From assembly GCA_016858145.1 (NCBI GenBank), contig JAEHOE010000019.1, positions 744,001 to 808,000 on the forward strand: a stretch of DNA of 64,000 bases. The letters run 5' to 3'. The position numbers and the translations under genes were made by a program. This stretch comes from Edaphochlamys debaryana. Taxonomy: Eukaryota; Chlorophyta; Chlorophyceae; Chlamydomonadales. The stretch's first letter is position 1; each line of letters starts with the position of its first letter. Positions 1 to 11,823 of this stretch are shown piece after piece. The notes under the pieces are model-generated. The model was not told the DNA's origin and did no database searches. It worked only from the letters and a program-made list of their open reading frames with translations.

Positions 1-1942
1 GGCTGCGACGCGCAGGCGGGGAAGGGACGGCCGCGCTGCAGCGCCTGGCGGTTGGGGGGTGCTAGCAACGCTGCTCGCCGCGGGGGCCGCCTTGTACGCC
101 TCCGACAGCAGGGCGGCGGCCAGGGTGCCGGCGAGGGGGAGGTACACCGCCTGCGGCCAACCCGGCGGGCATCACAGGGGAGGGACAGGTGGTGGTGGTA
201 TGGAAGGGTGGCGCACGCCAGCGCACAAGAAATGGGCAACGGGACCCTTACGCGATCACCAATCTGTGTCGTACCTTGCCGGCGGGGTTGGGAGTAAGAT
301 CGAGGCTCTTCTCGCTCAGCTGCCCTCGGAAGGCTCTCGCAGGCGACGCCTTTGACGCCCTCTCCGGCCCCGTCGACCCCGCTGCGTCGCTTGGGGGTCG
401 CGAGTTCAGTGCGGTCTTGCCCCCGCCGGCGCTATGAGTGTCAGCAAAGAGGTCCCGAACCGCTGAGGACAGCCCGCCGGCCCGCTTCGCCTCAGGTCGG
501 GCGACGCATGCACCACCCCCGCCGTACACGTCGCCAGAGCTCTTCAGCGGCCGAAGTGGGCTGGCTCCGACAATGTGACACGTGGCCATCTCAGGCTGGC
601 TCATGTGGTTCTTGTACGACTGCTGGCATCGCAAGTCTTCGTACAGCAGGCCCCTGGCCGCGTCCCTGTGCGGCAGCAGGGCCAGGCGTGCCCCCAGCTC
701 CACGAAGAGCTCTGAGGCCAGCGGCGCCGCAAGTGCGGAGCAGAGCGCGGCGGAGAGCTGCGGAACGCTGGAGCAGGAGGCCACACGGACGGCAGCTGAG
801 CACACCTGCGGGGGAGGCGGAGGGCACCGAGAGATGAGGTTGACGGTGACAACCAGACCCAAGTAACCTTCCTTGCCTGAGCTCCCTGACCTGCTGTACG
901 GCGGGCAGCACGGGGGCTAGGCAGCACTCGGCCACGCACGCCGCCACCTCATGCAACGCCCCGGGGGTCTCGAGGAGCGCACGGTGCAGCGGGGAGGGCG
1001 GCGCCCCGCCCCTGCGCCCCTCGCCGCCGCCTGGCAGCGCCAGAAGCAGGGCCCCCACCAGCTGAGGCCCCAGCTGCAGGGGAACCAGCAGCACGTGCCA
1101 GGGGCCGGACCCCGCGGTACGCGTGCTGGGGTCGTCAGGGGGGCAGGCGGCGCGCAGCGCGCACAGCACGCGCTGCCAGTCCGCGTCGGACTGCAGCACC
1201 AGCTCCAATTCGCCGTCGCCTGGGCTGTGCTGTGCAAGTTGGCTGGCTCCACCCGCCATTCCGGGCGGGGCCTGCATGCGCATGCAACCATACGAAAAGC
1301 GGTTTAACCAATTGAATCAACTAGTCTTGCGCGGCATTGCCTGCAGCACTTGTTGTGCGGCAGAGCCTTTGGACTGTGTGACAGCTCACCTGCCACGGCG
1401 GCAGGGCCAATGCTGCAGGCCGTGAGCTCCCGCTTCGTCTGGTGGCAACCAGATCTTGGCCCCCGCAGGCCGCGGCTGCCTCCTTCCATCTGCCCCAGGT
1501 TGCAGCGTCGGTGGTGCTCCTGGACGACTGCGAGCAGCTGTCTGAGCCTGGCAGGCTGAGGACCTCGCCCGGCGGTAAACACGCAGCTGCAGGACCCGCG
1601 GACGCGAGCGAGACCAGCTGCAAGCCCCCGCCAATGTCCCCGGGAACTTCTGCGGAACCGAGGAGCCTGTGCACGTGGGTGGGCGTAAAGAGAAAGCGCA
1701 GGGCTGGTGAGAGGACACTTTGGACGTTGGGAGAGGCAGGTCACCTGGCAGGACAAGGCCACGCAGCAGGGTCCTCACCCCTGCGGCCAAAGGGCTACGG
1801 CCAAGTAGAAATGCTGCGGTTGGCGCAGTGCGACCGCATTGTTTCTCCCACAATACTCACCCAACCATGCCAGCTGCTGCCTGTCGAGCCACGACTTCAG
1901 CGCAGGCAGCCAGACGCGACAGCCCAACTCTTGCGCCCTCAT
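1..1942 (-). CDS. GAF-like signalling protein, N-terminal part (3' end outside window)
   Basis: Five phase-compatible exons read on the minus strand: 1942-1779, 1666-1390, 1271-891, 805-275 and 150-1, continuing past the left edge (501 codons seen). The first exon opens with ATG at 1942 (MRAQELGCRVWLPALK...). All junctions have GT donors and AG acceptors, and exon 1 to 2 joins in phase 2. Two stretches have the alternating hydrophobic pattern of GAF domains: around residues 170-230 (HVLLVPLQLGPQLVGALLL) and around 275-320 (SELFVELGARLALL), with a third such strand starting exon 5 (AVYLPLAGTLAAALL). A Ser/Ala/Gly-rich linker of about 120 residues follows the second. GAF-containing N-termini in volvocine algae often precede kinase or cyclase domains, but no catalytic domain lies inside the window. 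The GAF call is inference from pattern only; that the gene is real is better supported than its function. Confidence 0.62.
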
Positions 1943-2858
1943 GGCCGAGTCCAGCGAGCAGCGGCCTCAGGCGCGCAACCGCCTGCAGGAGTGTAGGCAA
2001 CGGCGTCGATGTAACACATCGCCCAGCCAACGCCTTTCGCCTGTGTTGCGCAACATGCTTGTCATGTACTCGGCGTTCCGCTCGCACCTCGCAAGACGCT
2101 GATGATGCCAAGCGCACATCCTCGTTGCTACATTCAGTGAGGTACCGCCCAGAGCGTTCGGGCTTTGGTGCGGCGCTGTTTGCCCGCGCCGAAGGTTCGG
2201 ACTCCTTGCTCCTGGAGCCCCTCAAGCATACACGGAACCAAGACATTGATCTATTGCGGCAAGGTCCCCGCCATAGGGAGAAGTGCGGCTACGTCGAGGG
2301 GGATTGACTCGCGACTCGGCGGACTTGTGAGTGGATGCAACCATGACCATGACTGCGCCTCTTCTGCCCCGCTTCCTCTGTCAAGCAAGCAGGGCCACCT
2401 AAATGTATGTGCTCGTCGGGTGTGACAATGCGTTGGGGCCGCGGTCAGTCAAATCGCGCGAGTGACGAAGAAAAGCGCTGCAGCATTACGCATTACAGCA
2501 CTCTACTCTCTGAAGAGAAGCACCTCTCGGAATCAACTGCGGTAGCACAAGACTTCGCGCGGCGAGGAGCGGTGCGCACACGTGCCGGGGGCCCCGAGCC
2601 TTGCCGCGACCACCTGCCTGCCTCCCGAAACTGGCGACGACCGGCTGCAAGCATAAAACCGGGGCCTCGACACCGGGCCCATGAAAGTACCGTTTGCGTC
2701 CACGCTTGGCCTACCTGGGCATACCAGAAATATCTATGGCTGGCATCCCGGCCCATCTCCTCGGGCTGCCCCGTCGTCATCCTGGCAACACTGCATGGCC
2801 CCTGCGAGCACAGGCCCCTCGTCTCGCACCCACCCTTTCTGCCCGCAAGCCTCGCTCC
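1943..2858. other. Intergenic region, GAF-like gene to methyltransferase gene
   Basis: About 0.9 kb between the start of the GAF-like gene and the stop of the methyltransferase gene, both on the minus strand. I see no convincing coding exon. It should hold the promoter and 5' UTR of the GAF-like gene and the 3' UTR of the methyltransferase. Confidence 0.6.
2493..2497 (-). terminator. Candidate TGTAA poly(A) signal of the methyltransferase gene
   Basis: TGTAA on the minus strand, 362 nt past the methyltransferase stop codon. TGTAA is the usual poly(A) signal in volvocine algae. The five-base match alone is weak. Confidence 0.35.
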
Positions 2859-5541
2859 TCAACGTCCATCAGTGCCCTCTCTCCCTGGTGCCTCGCCAGG
2901 CCCCTCCGCTGCCCCGCCTGCGGCTGCCCCCTCGCCCAGCGCTCCCTCCGCTTGCCCTGCACCAGCACCCCCTGGCTCGACTCCTGTCGCCGCTGCCTCC
3001 GAGACCACACCGGTCCCCGACGTCCCCGCCTGCGGCACCTCGGCGGCACCCGCCTCGACGCCCTCCGCCTCCAGTCCAACCGCCCCCTCGTGCCCCTGCT
3101 CCTCCGCGGCTCCCGTCGCCGCTGCTGCTGACCCCGCCTCCTCCTCCGCCTCCGCGTCGCCTCCCTTGGCGGGCTTCTTCTTCTTTTTGTGCATAATGTA
3201 AATGAAGATGTTGGGGTGCTGCAAGGAGCAGGGCAGAGCACGAAATAGGGATTACCGAGCTGGGAACAAAACATGCAAAGAGCGAGCGGGAGGCCTGAGG
3301 CGGGCACAGGGCGCTAGGAGTGATCTCTGCGTACGGGCCCCGGGCACCAGCGCACCACCACAAAGGTCGTCCGCAATCCAGCCTCCTCACCCCGCCCCGT
3401 AGTGGCGCGGCCCACCTGGTATGTCTCGTCCATCTTGGAGTGGGGCACGGACTTGATGGTGTGCGTGGCCGTGAAGAGCTCCATGAAGCGCCCCTGCACG
3501 CTGTGGGAGCGGAGCTCATTGCAGACCACCACTGCGGGAGGGGGGGCCAGGGGGCGGGGGAGGCGGGCACGGGACTCGGCACGCGACGGGGCAACGGGGG
3601 ATGCGGATGGGGAAGGTCGTGGGGGAGGGCGTGTGTTGCTCGCTCCAACCCAACGCAGCAGTGGCCCCGCGGGCACATACACACGAACACACATGTGCTT
3701 ACGCAACTACGCATGCACGTGCGCATGCACGCGCGCTCACCCGTGCTCTTCTCGTTGGTTACGTCCATGACGGTGCGGTGGAAGTGCTCGGTGAGGGTCT
3801 CGTGGTAGATGCAGTCGGCGGCCAGCACGAAGTCGTAGGGCGGGCTCAGGGGGGGCGCGTGGCACTGCGGGCAGGGCAGGGCGTTGGGCACGTGGGTGAG
3901 TGCCACGGTGTCCTTTTCTGGATCGCCGCTTGCGCCGGCTGCCAGAGATGGCCCTCACACAGGCCCCCCCAGCCCGTCACACCTGCTGCGGACACACGCG
4001 GAGAAGGCCGTACGCGCGGCACCCCTCCTCGCGGCATGCGGCAAGCCTCTCCTCCCCCCCCCCATCACCCCCACCTGCTCCGGCTTGGTCCAGTCCAGCT
4101 CCGCCACCGTCACACCGCCCGCGCTGTCCGCCCACGTGCCGTGCTGGTGGCCTGGGCGGAGGGGGTTCGGCGGGCAGGAAGGAGGACAGATACGCGATGG
4201 GCGAGCGCTGGCACCGTCCGATGCATCGCCACGCGGAGCGGGCAGGTCTACGAGCCCAAGCACAGCCGCACGTTCTCTACTCCCTTTGTCGCTCCGTGCC
4301 CAGTACAGTAGTGCCCCTCCATACCTCGCGCCAGGCGGATGGCGGCCGGAGACATGTTGTTCTCCGCGTTCACCCGCAGCAGGCCCAGCACCTGAGGGAG
4401 CAGGGAGGCGCGAGAGTGGCGGGAGTCAATGGCAGCACAGGCCGAGGCTTGCGAAGGTGCCGTAGACGCCCCGGCCTGTTGCCTGGGCACAGCACGAGCA
4501 TCGGTGCTGCAGCGCAGGCAGACCCCAGCCCCACGGGGTCCACAGCGCGTGGCGCCCTCGGCCTCCCGACCGCTCATCTTCCTCCCCGCCACGCCCCCAC
4601 CTCGGCTGCGTCCGTGAGGACCACGTCAGCGCCCACCATGGCAAAGGCCATGCCTGCGGGGGCGGGTGGAGGATGAACACAGGGCGGGCCGAGCTGGTGG
4701 TATGTGTGTACCTCAACGGGTGACCCGGCCCGAGCGCCCTTGCCGAACCGTGCGAGCAGCCTGGAGCGCTTCCACCACACAACCTCCGCGGCCTGTGCCC
4801 AGCCCCAGCCCCAGATCCATGCGGTCAACCGGTGCGCCCGGGGCCACCCAGCCGTTCTCACCCGCCAGGCCCATGCCCGCCCCCAGCTCGATGGCCTTCT
4901 TGTGCCGGACCTTGGCGCGGGCAAAGTCGCCTTTCCGGATGTTCTGCGCGCAGGGGGGTTGCGGGGTGGCCGGCAGGCGTTTGAGAGGAGCAGCTTGACT
5001 GCAGGAGTCCTTGGCGGGCACTTCTTGCAGATGCTTGGGGGTGTGGCGGGCCCTTCAAGGCAGCGAGGGTGTGCGAGCGGCCGGGAACTAAGAGAGTAGG
5101 CTTGACGCAGCCTAAGGGGGCACGTCTCCACCGCCCGCTGCGGGCGCTGCTTGCCATTGCTCTAATCCTGCGCCTCTCGCAGACCTTGCCTTCTCGAACC
5201 ACTTGGCCAGCACCACCGATGCGTCCCACACGGTGGTGCCCAGGTGCTCAGAGGCTGGGTCCTGGACGAACCGGAGGACGCTGCCAAACACCTGCGCCCA
5301 GGGGGGGGGCACGGAGGCAACGTTGCGGGCGGGCTCTACAGGCGTATCTCCCCTCCAACCCCGCATACAGCCCCCACGTGCGGCCGAACAGGTGCTGTTA
5401 GGGTCGCGGGCTCTGTGTGCAACTGTCGACGCCATCCCATCCCATCCATCGGCGCACCTCCTGCTCAACCAGGGTCGTCTGGTGCGTGTTCCATCGCTCC
5501 CAGCTCTCCGAGCTCTTGAAAGCGTCCTTCGTCTTTGACAT
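2859..5541 (-). CDS. METTL21-type protein lysine methyltransferase (Methyltransf_16)
   Basis: Nine exons on the minus strand join without a phase conflict: 5541-5458, 5291-5190, 4943-4862, 4653-4601, 4391-4325, 4151-4075, 3912-3741, 3531-3416 and 3218-2859; about 370 aa. The order of motifs is that of the METTL21/FAM86 family: TTVWDASVVLAKWFE (residues ~48-62), the SAM-binding motif I IELGAGMGLAG (~80-90), the acidic motif VVLTDAAEVLGLLRVNAENN, and post-II motif YDFVLAADCIYHE (~181-193). Family members use S-adenosylmethionine to methylate lysines of chaperones or elongation factors; the substrate here is unknown. The C-terminus adds a lysine patch and about 100 residues of Ala/Glu/Gly-rich tail absent from typical METTL21 proteins. 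The intron after exon 2 appears to use a GC donor (5189-4944), because only that joins in frame. The acceptor of exon 7 (3912) has a poor pyrimidine tract and is the least certain boundary. Confidence 0.88.
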
Positions 5542-6133
5542 TCTGAACTGTTCCGCGTGCTGTGCTCTAGCGCCGCATCGCCAGCTCCGCGCGCTGCCTT
5601 GCTCAGATTGCTAGCTAGATGCAAGTAGCTGGACAACTGCTGTGTAACTGCCTTCGCGTATGGAGCTCGCGCGGCGCCGCCTGTTCGGACCTGCCCGGTG
5701 CACGTTCTCGCGCAGCCAGCCCCAAGACAACGCGTTATGGATGCCAGCAACTGTGTACGCAACCTGGTGATCAAAGCTTGCAATGCGGCATTAGTCCAGC
5801 TGCGCTGATGCCTGCTCACATGGTCCGACCGATTCCCCGCCTTCGTGCATTCCTGCCTGCCTCCCGCCTCCCGCGCCTCCCACTCGCCGCTCAAGTACCG
5901 CCGTTGCCTGCCAGCCTCCTTATCACCAGGACACAAACCCCGTCAAGCCCGCAGTGCTCCACCTCACCCGGTCCTCGTACCCTGCGCAGGCTCCCCCCAC
6001 AGCTCCCGACCCTACTGATCCTGACGTCCCAGCAAACCTGAGGCCCACCAAGCCCACGTCCTTTCATCGAAGCCTTGCTGACACCAAAACAACCCACCCA
6101 CACCCCAACCAGGGCCCCGAGACCAGGCGGGCC
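5542..6133. other. Intergenic region, methyltransferase to NAA35
   Basis: About 0.6 kb between the methyltransferase start codon and the NAA35 stop codon. No coding exon or RNA gene recognised. Presumably the methyltransferase promoter and the NAA35 3' UTR; I found no TGTAA on the minus strand here. Confidence 0.55.
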
Positions 6134-9100
6134 CTAGGAGCTCTTGGCAGCCGCAGCCGGCGGCACGGCCTTGGGCAGGGTGACGGCCGGGAAGTAGGGG
6201 TGGCGGGACCAGTCCAGGTCCACCTGGGAGGGAGGGACGCGAGGGCGGGGGAGCGATAGTACCGGTAAGCAGACAATCACGCCCCTCCCCCTTCGCAATG
6301 TCCATGCAGCAAACAGAGGCATCGCTGCGGGGTCTCCTTGGCACCTCTCCACCCCCTGCCCCCGCAACTCTGCCCCGTCTCCCTCGTCCCTCCTGCCTCC
6401 TCCCTCCTCCGCCCCCGCCCCCACGCCCCCACCTTGACGGGGCCGTCCGCCAGCCGCGCCGCCAGCACCCCGCTCGCCACCGCGTTGAGCCCCGCCGCCG
6501 CCTCCAGCCCCTTGACCCAGCCGTCGGCCACGTCGGGGGAGGGCGCGTAAGTGCGGAGCATGGGCATCCGGTTGCGGGCCTGGGGGGGGGGGGGTGGCGA
6601 GGCGGTGGGGTTGATTGGTAGCAGGCCCGTACAAGTGCATGCTCCAACCCCCGACACCACCCCTCAAGCCGCGGCAACCCTGTACCATGTGCTGTAGACT
6701 TAGTGCTGGACCAGGCCAAACTACCGAGTGGTGCCCATGCGGCAAGGCTCCAACGGGCACGGCCGCAAGCGGCAGCCCCGGGGGTGGGCAGGCCCAGTCC
6801 GCATCCGAAGCCCAGCACCCGGGGGTGGGCAGGCCCAGGCGCCTCACCTCCTTGAACTGCCGGGAGGCCAGCGCCAGCATGTCGCCCGCGCCCCGGCCCT
6901 GGGGGTCCATGGAGGCCACAAACTCCTGCGGGGGGTGGGGGCGGCGGGCACAGGTGCGAGGCAGCGTGAGGGGTCAGGTGAGTGACAAGAGGGTTCCCTC
7001 TAGAGGAGTGGGCCTGACCCTGTCGTGCTAGAGGTGGCTGGGCGGGGGCCTCTCTGGTAAGGGAGGGTGCAGGGTTGGGCTGGCCAGGTGGAAGACTAGG
7101 GTCCCGTGCAATGGGCCCCTCGGCACAGCCCACCCACCCAGGCCCCCAGCGCCGGGCCCCACCTGCGGCGTGAGCGGCAGCGGGCGCATGAGCTGTCCGA
7201 AGGCGGCGAAGCGCTGCTCGAAGCGCTCCGTCTGGCCGTTGAAGGGCGGCGGGTGGGGCTGGGAGATGCAGCCTGGCGGGCAGGGGGCGAAAGGCGGTTT
7301 GAATGCGCTGAGCCGGCAGCCTTCACTGTACAAACGTCCGGCCTTGAGCAAGCGGCCACAGCGCAGAGGCATTCAGTCCCTGCCGATGTCCACACCCGCC
7401 CGTGCACACACACCGGCTGAGACTCCCCGGCTCATGCGAGCAGCCCTTCACACCCGCCCACGAGGCCGCTCACCCGCCATCTTGAGCCCCACCATGAGCC
7501 GCAGCATACCCTGGCACAGCTGCTGCATCGCCTCCACCTCCACCACCGCGAACCGCAGCTGGACCTGGGGGGCAGAGAGGGGGAAAGAGGAGGAATGGAG
7601 GAGAGATGGAGGAGGGACGGAGCAGGAGGTCCGCGGTGACCGCCACAAGAAGAGCTCCTCGCCTTGTCAAAAGCACCCGGGCATGCAGGCTTCCCAGCTC
7701 CCCACCTGCTCCAGCTCGAATCGGGCCGCTGCGTTCTCGGCCTCCGCCCGCAGCGCCTCGCGACCGCGCCCCCGCCCGCCCAGGCCCCGGCCCAGGCCGC
7801 GCCCGCCCGCGCCGCCGGCAGCCGAGGGAGGCACCTTGGGCGGCTGGGCTGGCGGCGCCAGCTGCAGGGTTGGGAAGCCCACGGGATGGGGATCAGGACG
7901 AAGGAATCTTGATCGAACCCGGGACAAGTTGGCGTGAACCGGGGCGGGGCCTCACCTGCATGGTCTGGCTGAACGCGTTGATCATTGCCGTACAGAGGTA
8001 ATCACAGTACCTGCGGCCGGGCAGGCAAAAAGCGTGACGGGGTTGGTGCGGTTCTTGTTGCACAAAATCTTTGACGTCTTCTGGTCAGCATGCACACTAG
8101 CGAATGACGTCATGGCCGCTGGTCGTACCAGTAGATCATGTCGTACTCGTGCGGCTCGTACAGCTCCTGCTCGAAGCCCAGCAGCAGGTGGTGCAGCATC
8201 GTCCCCGCCGTCTCGTACTCCACCCACGTCGTCATAGGGCCCTGGCCAAAACACGGAACCAAGACACGGGGATTCGGCAGTCAGGTGCAGCCTGAAACGA
8301 GGGCCTCCAGCGTGCAACGCCAGTTTGTCCAGGACCTGCAACACCTGCGCTTGCTTGGCGTCTGGCCCCGCCCCCGCAAGCTGCCCCGCCCCACCCACCG
8401 AGATCTCCCCCTCGGTGCCCGCAGACGGGATTGGCCACCGCCAGCCGCTGGCCTTGACCATGGCCTGCACCGCCGGGACCACCTGCCGGGGAGGGGCAGG
8501 GGAGGCACAGGGAGGCTCAGGAGGCGGCCGGGGGCAGGGGGTGGGCAGGCTGAGGAGCACAGACAGGGCGCAGAGAGACCAGGCCATAGCACAGAAGGGT
8601 AGCCGAATGCATGGCAGCCCCCTCAGTCCCCACCACAGCGCCATACCTCTGCGTTGTAGCCGTGGTGGTACATGTTGGCCCAGTCGTCCAGGCAGCGGCG
8701 CAGGCGGCGCCGGGAGCGGCAGCGGTTCATCAGCACCGCCTGGGCCCAGTTGGAGACCTGGGAGTGGGGTGCGAGGCGAGATGAGCTAAGGGGTAGGCGG
8801 ACGGAGCGCAAAGGCAGATGGACATGGCATACGCATGGCCCAGACGTAGGGTTCATAACACTTAAAGGGGTTGACGGGCATTGGCGGGCACGGAAAGGAC
8901 TAGACTCCCCTCTTTATGTGGCGGCCTCGCGGCCACTCCAGACCCTTGCACTTACCGCGATGACGCTCTGCTCATAGAACAGCTCCGCCTCCTCCGGCAA
9001 GCCCTCCTTGTACGGCAGCTGTACGGCACCCAGGGCAGGATTTTAGCATGTATCAGGACAGCGGTGTTGGGGGTGTTTGTGGCCTTAGCCTGACACTATG

Positions 9101-11823
9101 CCAGTTTGAGCTATGCCCAAAGGACCAGAAGGTCATGGGGCAATGCATGCCCTCGAACAGCACAGTACCCCACCTGGCAAGCCGCTGCAATCATACGCTT
9201 GGACGGAACCCAGGGGGGCTCCACCGACGGCGCCGGGGCCTCCTTCTTGGCCGCCGCGGCCCCCGTGCCGTTGGCCGCCGCCCCCTTACCGCCCTTTTTC
9301 CGGGGCGGCAGTGCGGGCGCGGAGCCGGAAGCCGACGCGGCGGGCTGGGCCTCCTCGGGCGTCTCCTTGGCCTGAGGCAGCGGGTGTAGGGAGGGCAGCG
9401 GATTACGGAGGAACACGCTACAGTGCGTGCTCTTGGCAGTAAGCCGCGGAAAGCGTTGGGAGCAGCCCTCCTCCAGTTCCGACCCCAGCGCCCCACCTTC
9501 CAGCGCTCCGGCAGCAGCATCCAGTGCAGCAGCGAGCGGGACACGGAGCCGGGGCCCTGCCGCGCGAAGCGCCACAGGAAGAGCTGCAGCGAGCGATAGC
9601 TGCGGGGCGGGAGGTGAGATGGAGGGGTCAAGGTCAGCAACCCATTGGTGCCGGGTCCCGGGCCACACAGCAGACCCTGCCCTTGGATCTGGCTTGCGCC
9701 CCCGTCCTCTCTCAACCCCAAATTGAGGCCTACACAGAGCCTAGTCCACCTCAAGATCCCCTCGGCCTCAACCCCGGCCTGCCCCCATCGGCCCCCGGCA
9801 CCCACTCGTGCACCGCCTCCGTGACGCCCACCGCCAGCTCCAGGTGCCCCAGCAGCTTGTCGAAGTACGACAGCGACTGGGACACAGTCAGCAGCTGAGA
9901 TCATGGGAGGGGGCATGGGCATCGTCGGAGGGGCGCGGGGCAGACATAGGCATGGTCAGGAACGGGTCGCTGCCCAACAGTCAGCCGCCTCAGCCCGTCG
10001 GACCCACAACCATAGCTTGCAGCGGCGCCCAAGCGGCGCCCAACTACAATGCAGGCTCACCTGCACCTGCCGCGGCGGCGCGGGGCCCAGCAGGTGCCGG
10101 TTCACGTCCATGCAGAACCCGGGCGCGGGCGGGCCCAGGGCCGCCGCCGCGGCGGCAGCGGCGGCGCGCGCCTTGGCGTCCAGGGGCACCGCGGGGGCCG
10201 CGGGCGGCGGCGGCTCGGGCGCCGCGCTCTCCCGGATGGCGGGCAGCTGCTCGCGCGCCTCGGCGAAGCGGGCAGCGGCGCTGCGCACCTCCTGCGGTGG
10301 TGCGGCGCACGGGTGCAAGTTAGGAGGAAGCCTCCCAAGGACTATGCATTCTGCACTCTCTGGCCGCCTGAGCACAACCGCCTGCCCTAGGCACCACCCC
10401 GGCCTGAAGCCCGCACACGTCTCGCAGTTCGCCCGCCTGTCACATCTTCGTCCTTGCCACTACGGCTCGGCACCTGCCGCCTCCGCCTCCCCTCCTCCCG
10501 CCTCTGCCTCCAGCCTCCACACCAGACCCACCTCGGGGCTCTCCCCGGCTGCCGCCGCCAGCCCCAGAGACAGCGCCTTCCGAAACCGCAGCCGCGCCGC
10601 CAGCGCCGCCGCGTGCGGGTCCGACCCTGCCGTCGCTGCTGCGTCCGCTGCTGCGGTGGCGGCGTCCAGTGCCGCCAGTGCCGCCTCACGGCCGCCCTCT
10701 GGCGCCGCCGCGGGCTCGAAGGGGATGCCCGCGGTGAAGACGTTCATGTCCTCCTCCTGTGGGCGCAGCAGAGGCAGCCATGAGCCCATGACCAGTCAAG
10801 CCTTATGGTACCAGTCAAGCCCGACTCTGCGTGTGCATGTGTTCTCCACTTCACATCCTGGCACAGCACCTCGCTCCGCCGGCTGTGCACCTCTGCATAC
10901 GTCCTGCCCGGCCGCTCCCTCCGCCCCGCCCCCACCTCGCAAACGGCCCCCGCGATGATGAGGTCCCGCACCGCCGCGCAGTCGGCCTGCAGCGCCAGGC
11001 AGTAGGCGCCCAGCGCGGCGGTGGCGGGGGTGCCGTGCGCCCGCACGCTGTTGGGGTCGGGGAGGGAGGAAGGGCAGAGCTGCAGGTCAGGACTGGGGCT
11101 CGGGGCATGTTGGAGGGAGACGTCTCTGACCGACGACGGGCAGCAGGCAAACTGTCAACCGCCAACCGCCCGCACCGGTTGATTTGCAGCATGTAGAGGC
11201 ATGCGTAGACGGTCTGCATGGGCGAGCCGCCGCTGTGCCAGGCCGCCTCCATTGCAATCAGCCCGTCCAGCACGGCCAGCAGCTGAGATCCACTCAGATC
11301 CAGCGGGAAGGATTTTGGATCCGCGAGCAGCGCATCCAAGGAGGGTCGTGCCGCGGCCGGCGACGCGGCCGCGTCCATCTTGGGGTTGCCCGCCTCCAGG
11401 GCCGACATGGCCTCGAACAGGCTGAACGCCTCCCCTGAGATGAGCTGGCCCACCTATGTTCATGAGTACAGCGGGTTGGGGCGCACAGAGAGTGGGTAGT
11501 GCGGTCAAGTGGGTCACGTGGAAGGGCCAGAGCAGGCTGCACGCAGAGGACCGTGCCGTCGGGGGTGTGGGACCGGATTCGGGCGACCCGGGTTTGCGCC
11601 ACCCGCGGCGCACGTCCTCAGCGGGCACCACGGCACCCTAGCAGTCCACGCGCTATGTTGCCGTCCAGCGCCGTGCGCTGAGCAAGGTGATGGGACTCCG
11701 GCCGGCCGGCCGGCCACGAGCCACCCCGTCTAGATCAGTTGGGTTATATGCATCGCGTGTGCTTGCCTTCATCTCAACACGGGCCGCTTGGAGCAGCGGC
11801 CCTATGTCCACATACTCGGCCAT
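6134..11823 (-). CDS. NAA35: N-alpha-acetyltransferase 35, NatC auxiliary subunit (MAK10)
   Basis: Nineteen minus-strand exons, all phase-compatible, give about 790 aa: 11823-11767, 11453-11176, 11047-10936, 10756-10532, 10291-10061, 9876-9806, 9599-9497, 9371-9174, 9018-8956, 8757-8647, 8482-8399, 8241-8129, 8010-7956, 7861-7706, 7564-7474, 7272-7163, 6925-6848, 6579-6433, 6223-6134. The Mak10 hallmark GEAFSLFEAMSALEAGNPKM lies at residues 26-45, and the second hallmark HEYDMIYWYCDYL at about 542-554. NAA35 anchors the catalytic NAA30 and the small NAA38 at the ribosome, where NatC acetylates nascent chains starting Met-Leu/Ile/Phe/Trp. The usual MDPKMD is AGNPKMD here. Low-complexity alanine-rich (exon 5), Lys/Ala (exon 8) and Gly/Arg (exon 14) segments make it longer than the human protein. 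The first intron appears to be GC-AG (AAG then GCAAGC). Identification is firm; small exon borders could shift. Confidence 0.92.

Noticed and set aside
2231..2244. 14-mer ACACGGAACCAAGA shared with about 8250-8263
   Set aside because: Flanking sequence is not shared; likely chance in this composition.
2407..3201. 264-codon open frame on the plus strand
   Set aside because: It is antisense to the last methyltransferase exon; its Pro/Ser/Ala-rich translation is the mirror of the Ala/Glu-rich tail in GC-rich DNA.
5112..5936. 274-codon minus-strand open frame including the second methyltransferase exon
   Set aside because: Only the VFGSVLRFVQ part is real; the upstream part has no family similarity and a short first exon (5541-5458) joins in frame and gives a better N-terminus.
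6581..6594. Long G/C homopolymer runs here and near 57104
   Set aside because: They are the pyrimidine tracts or flanks of ordinary introns, not a distinct element.
9903..10958. 351-codon open frame on the plus strand
   Set aside because: Antisense to several phase-consistent NAA35 exons carrying family motifs; no domain of its own.
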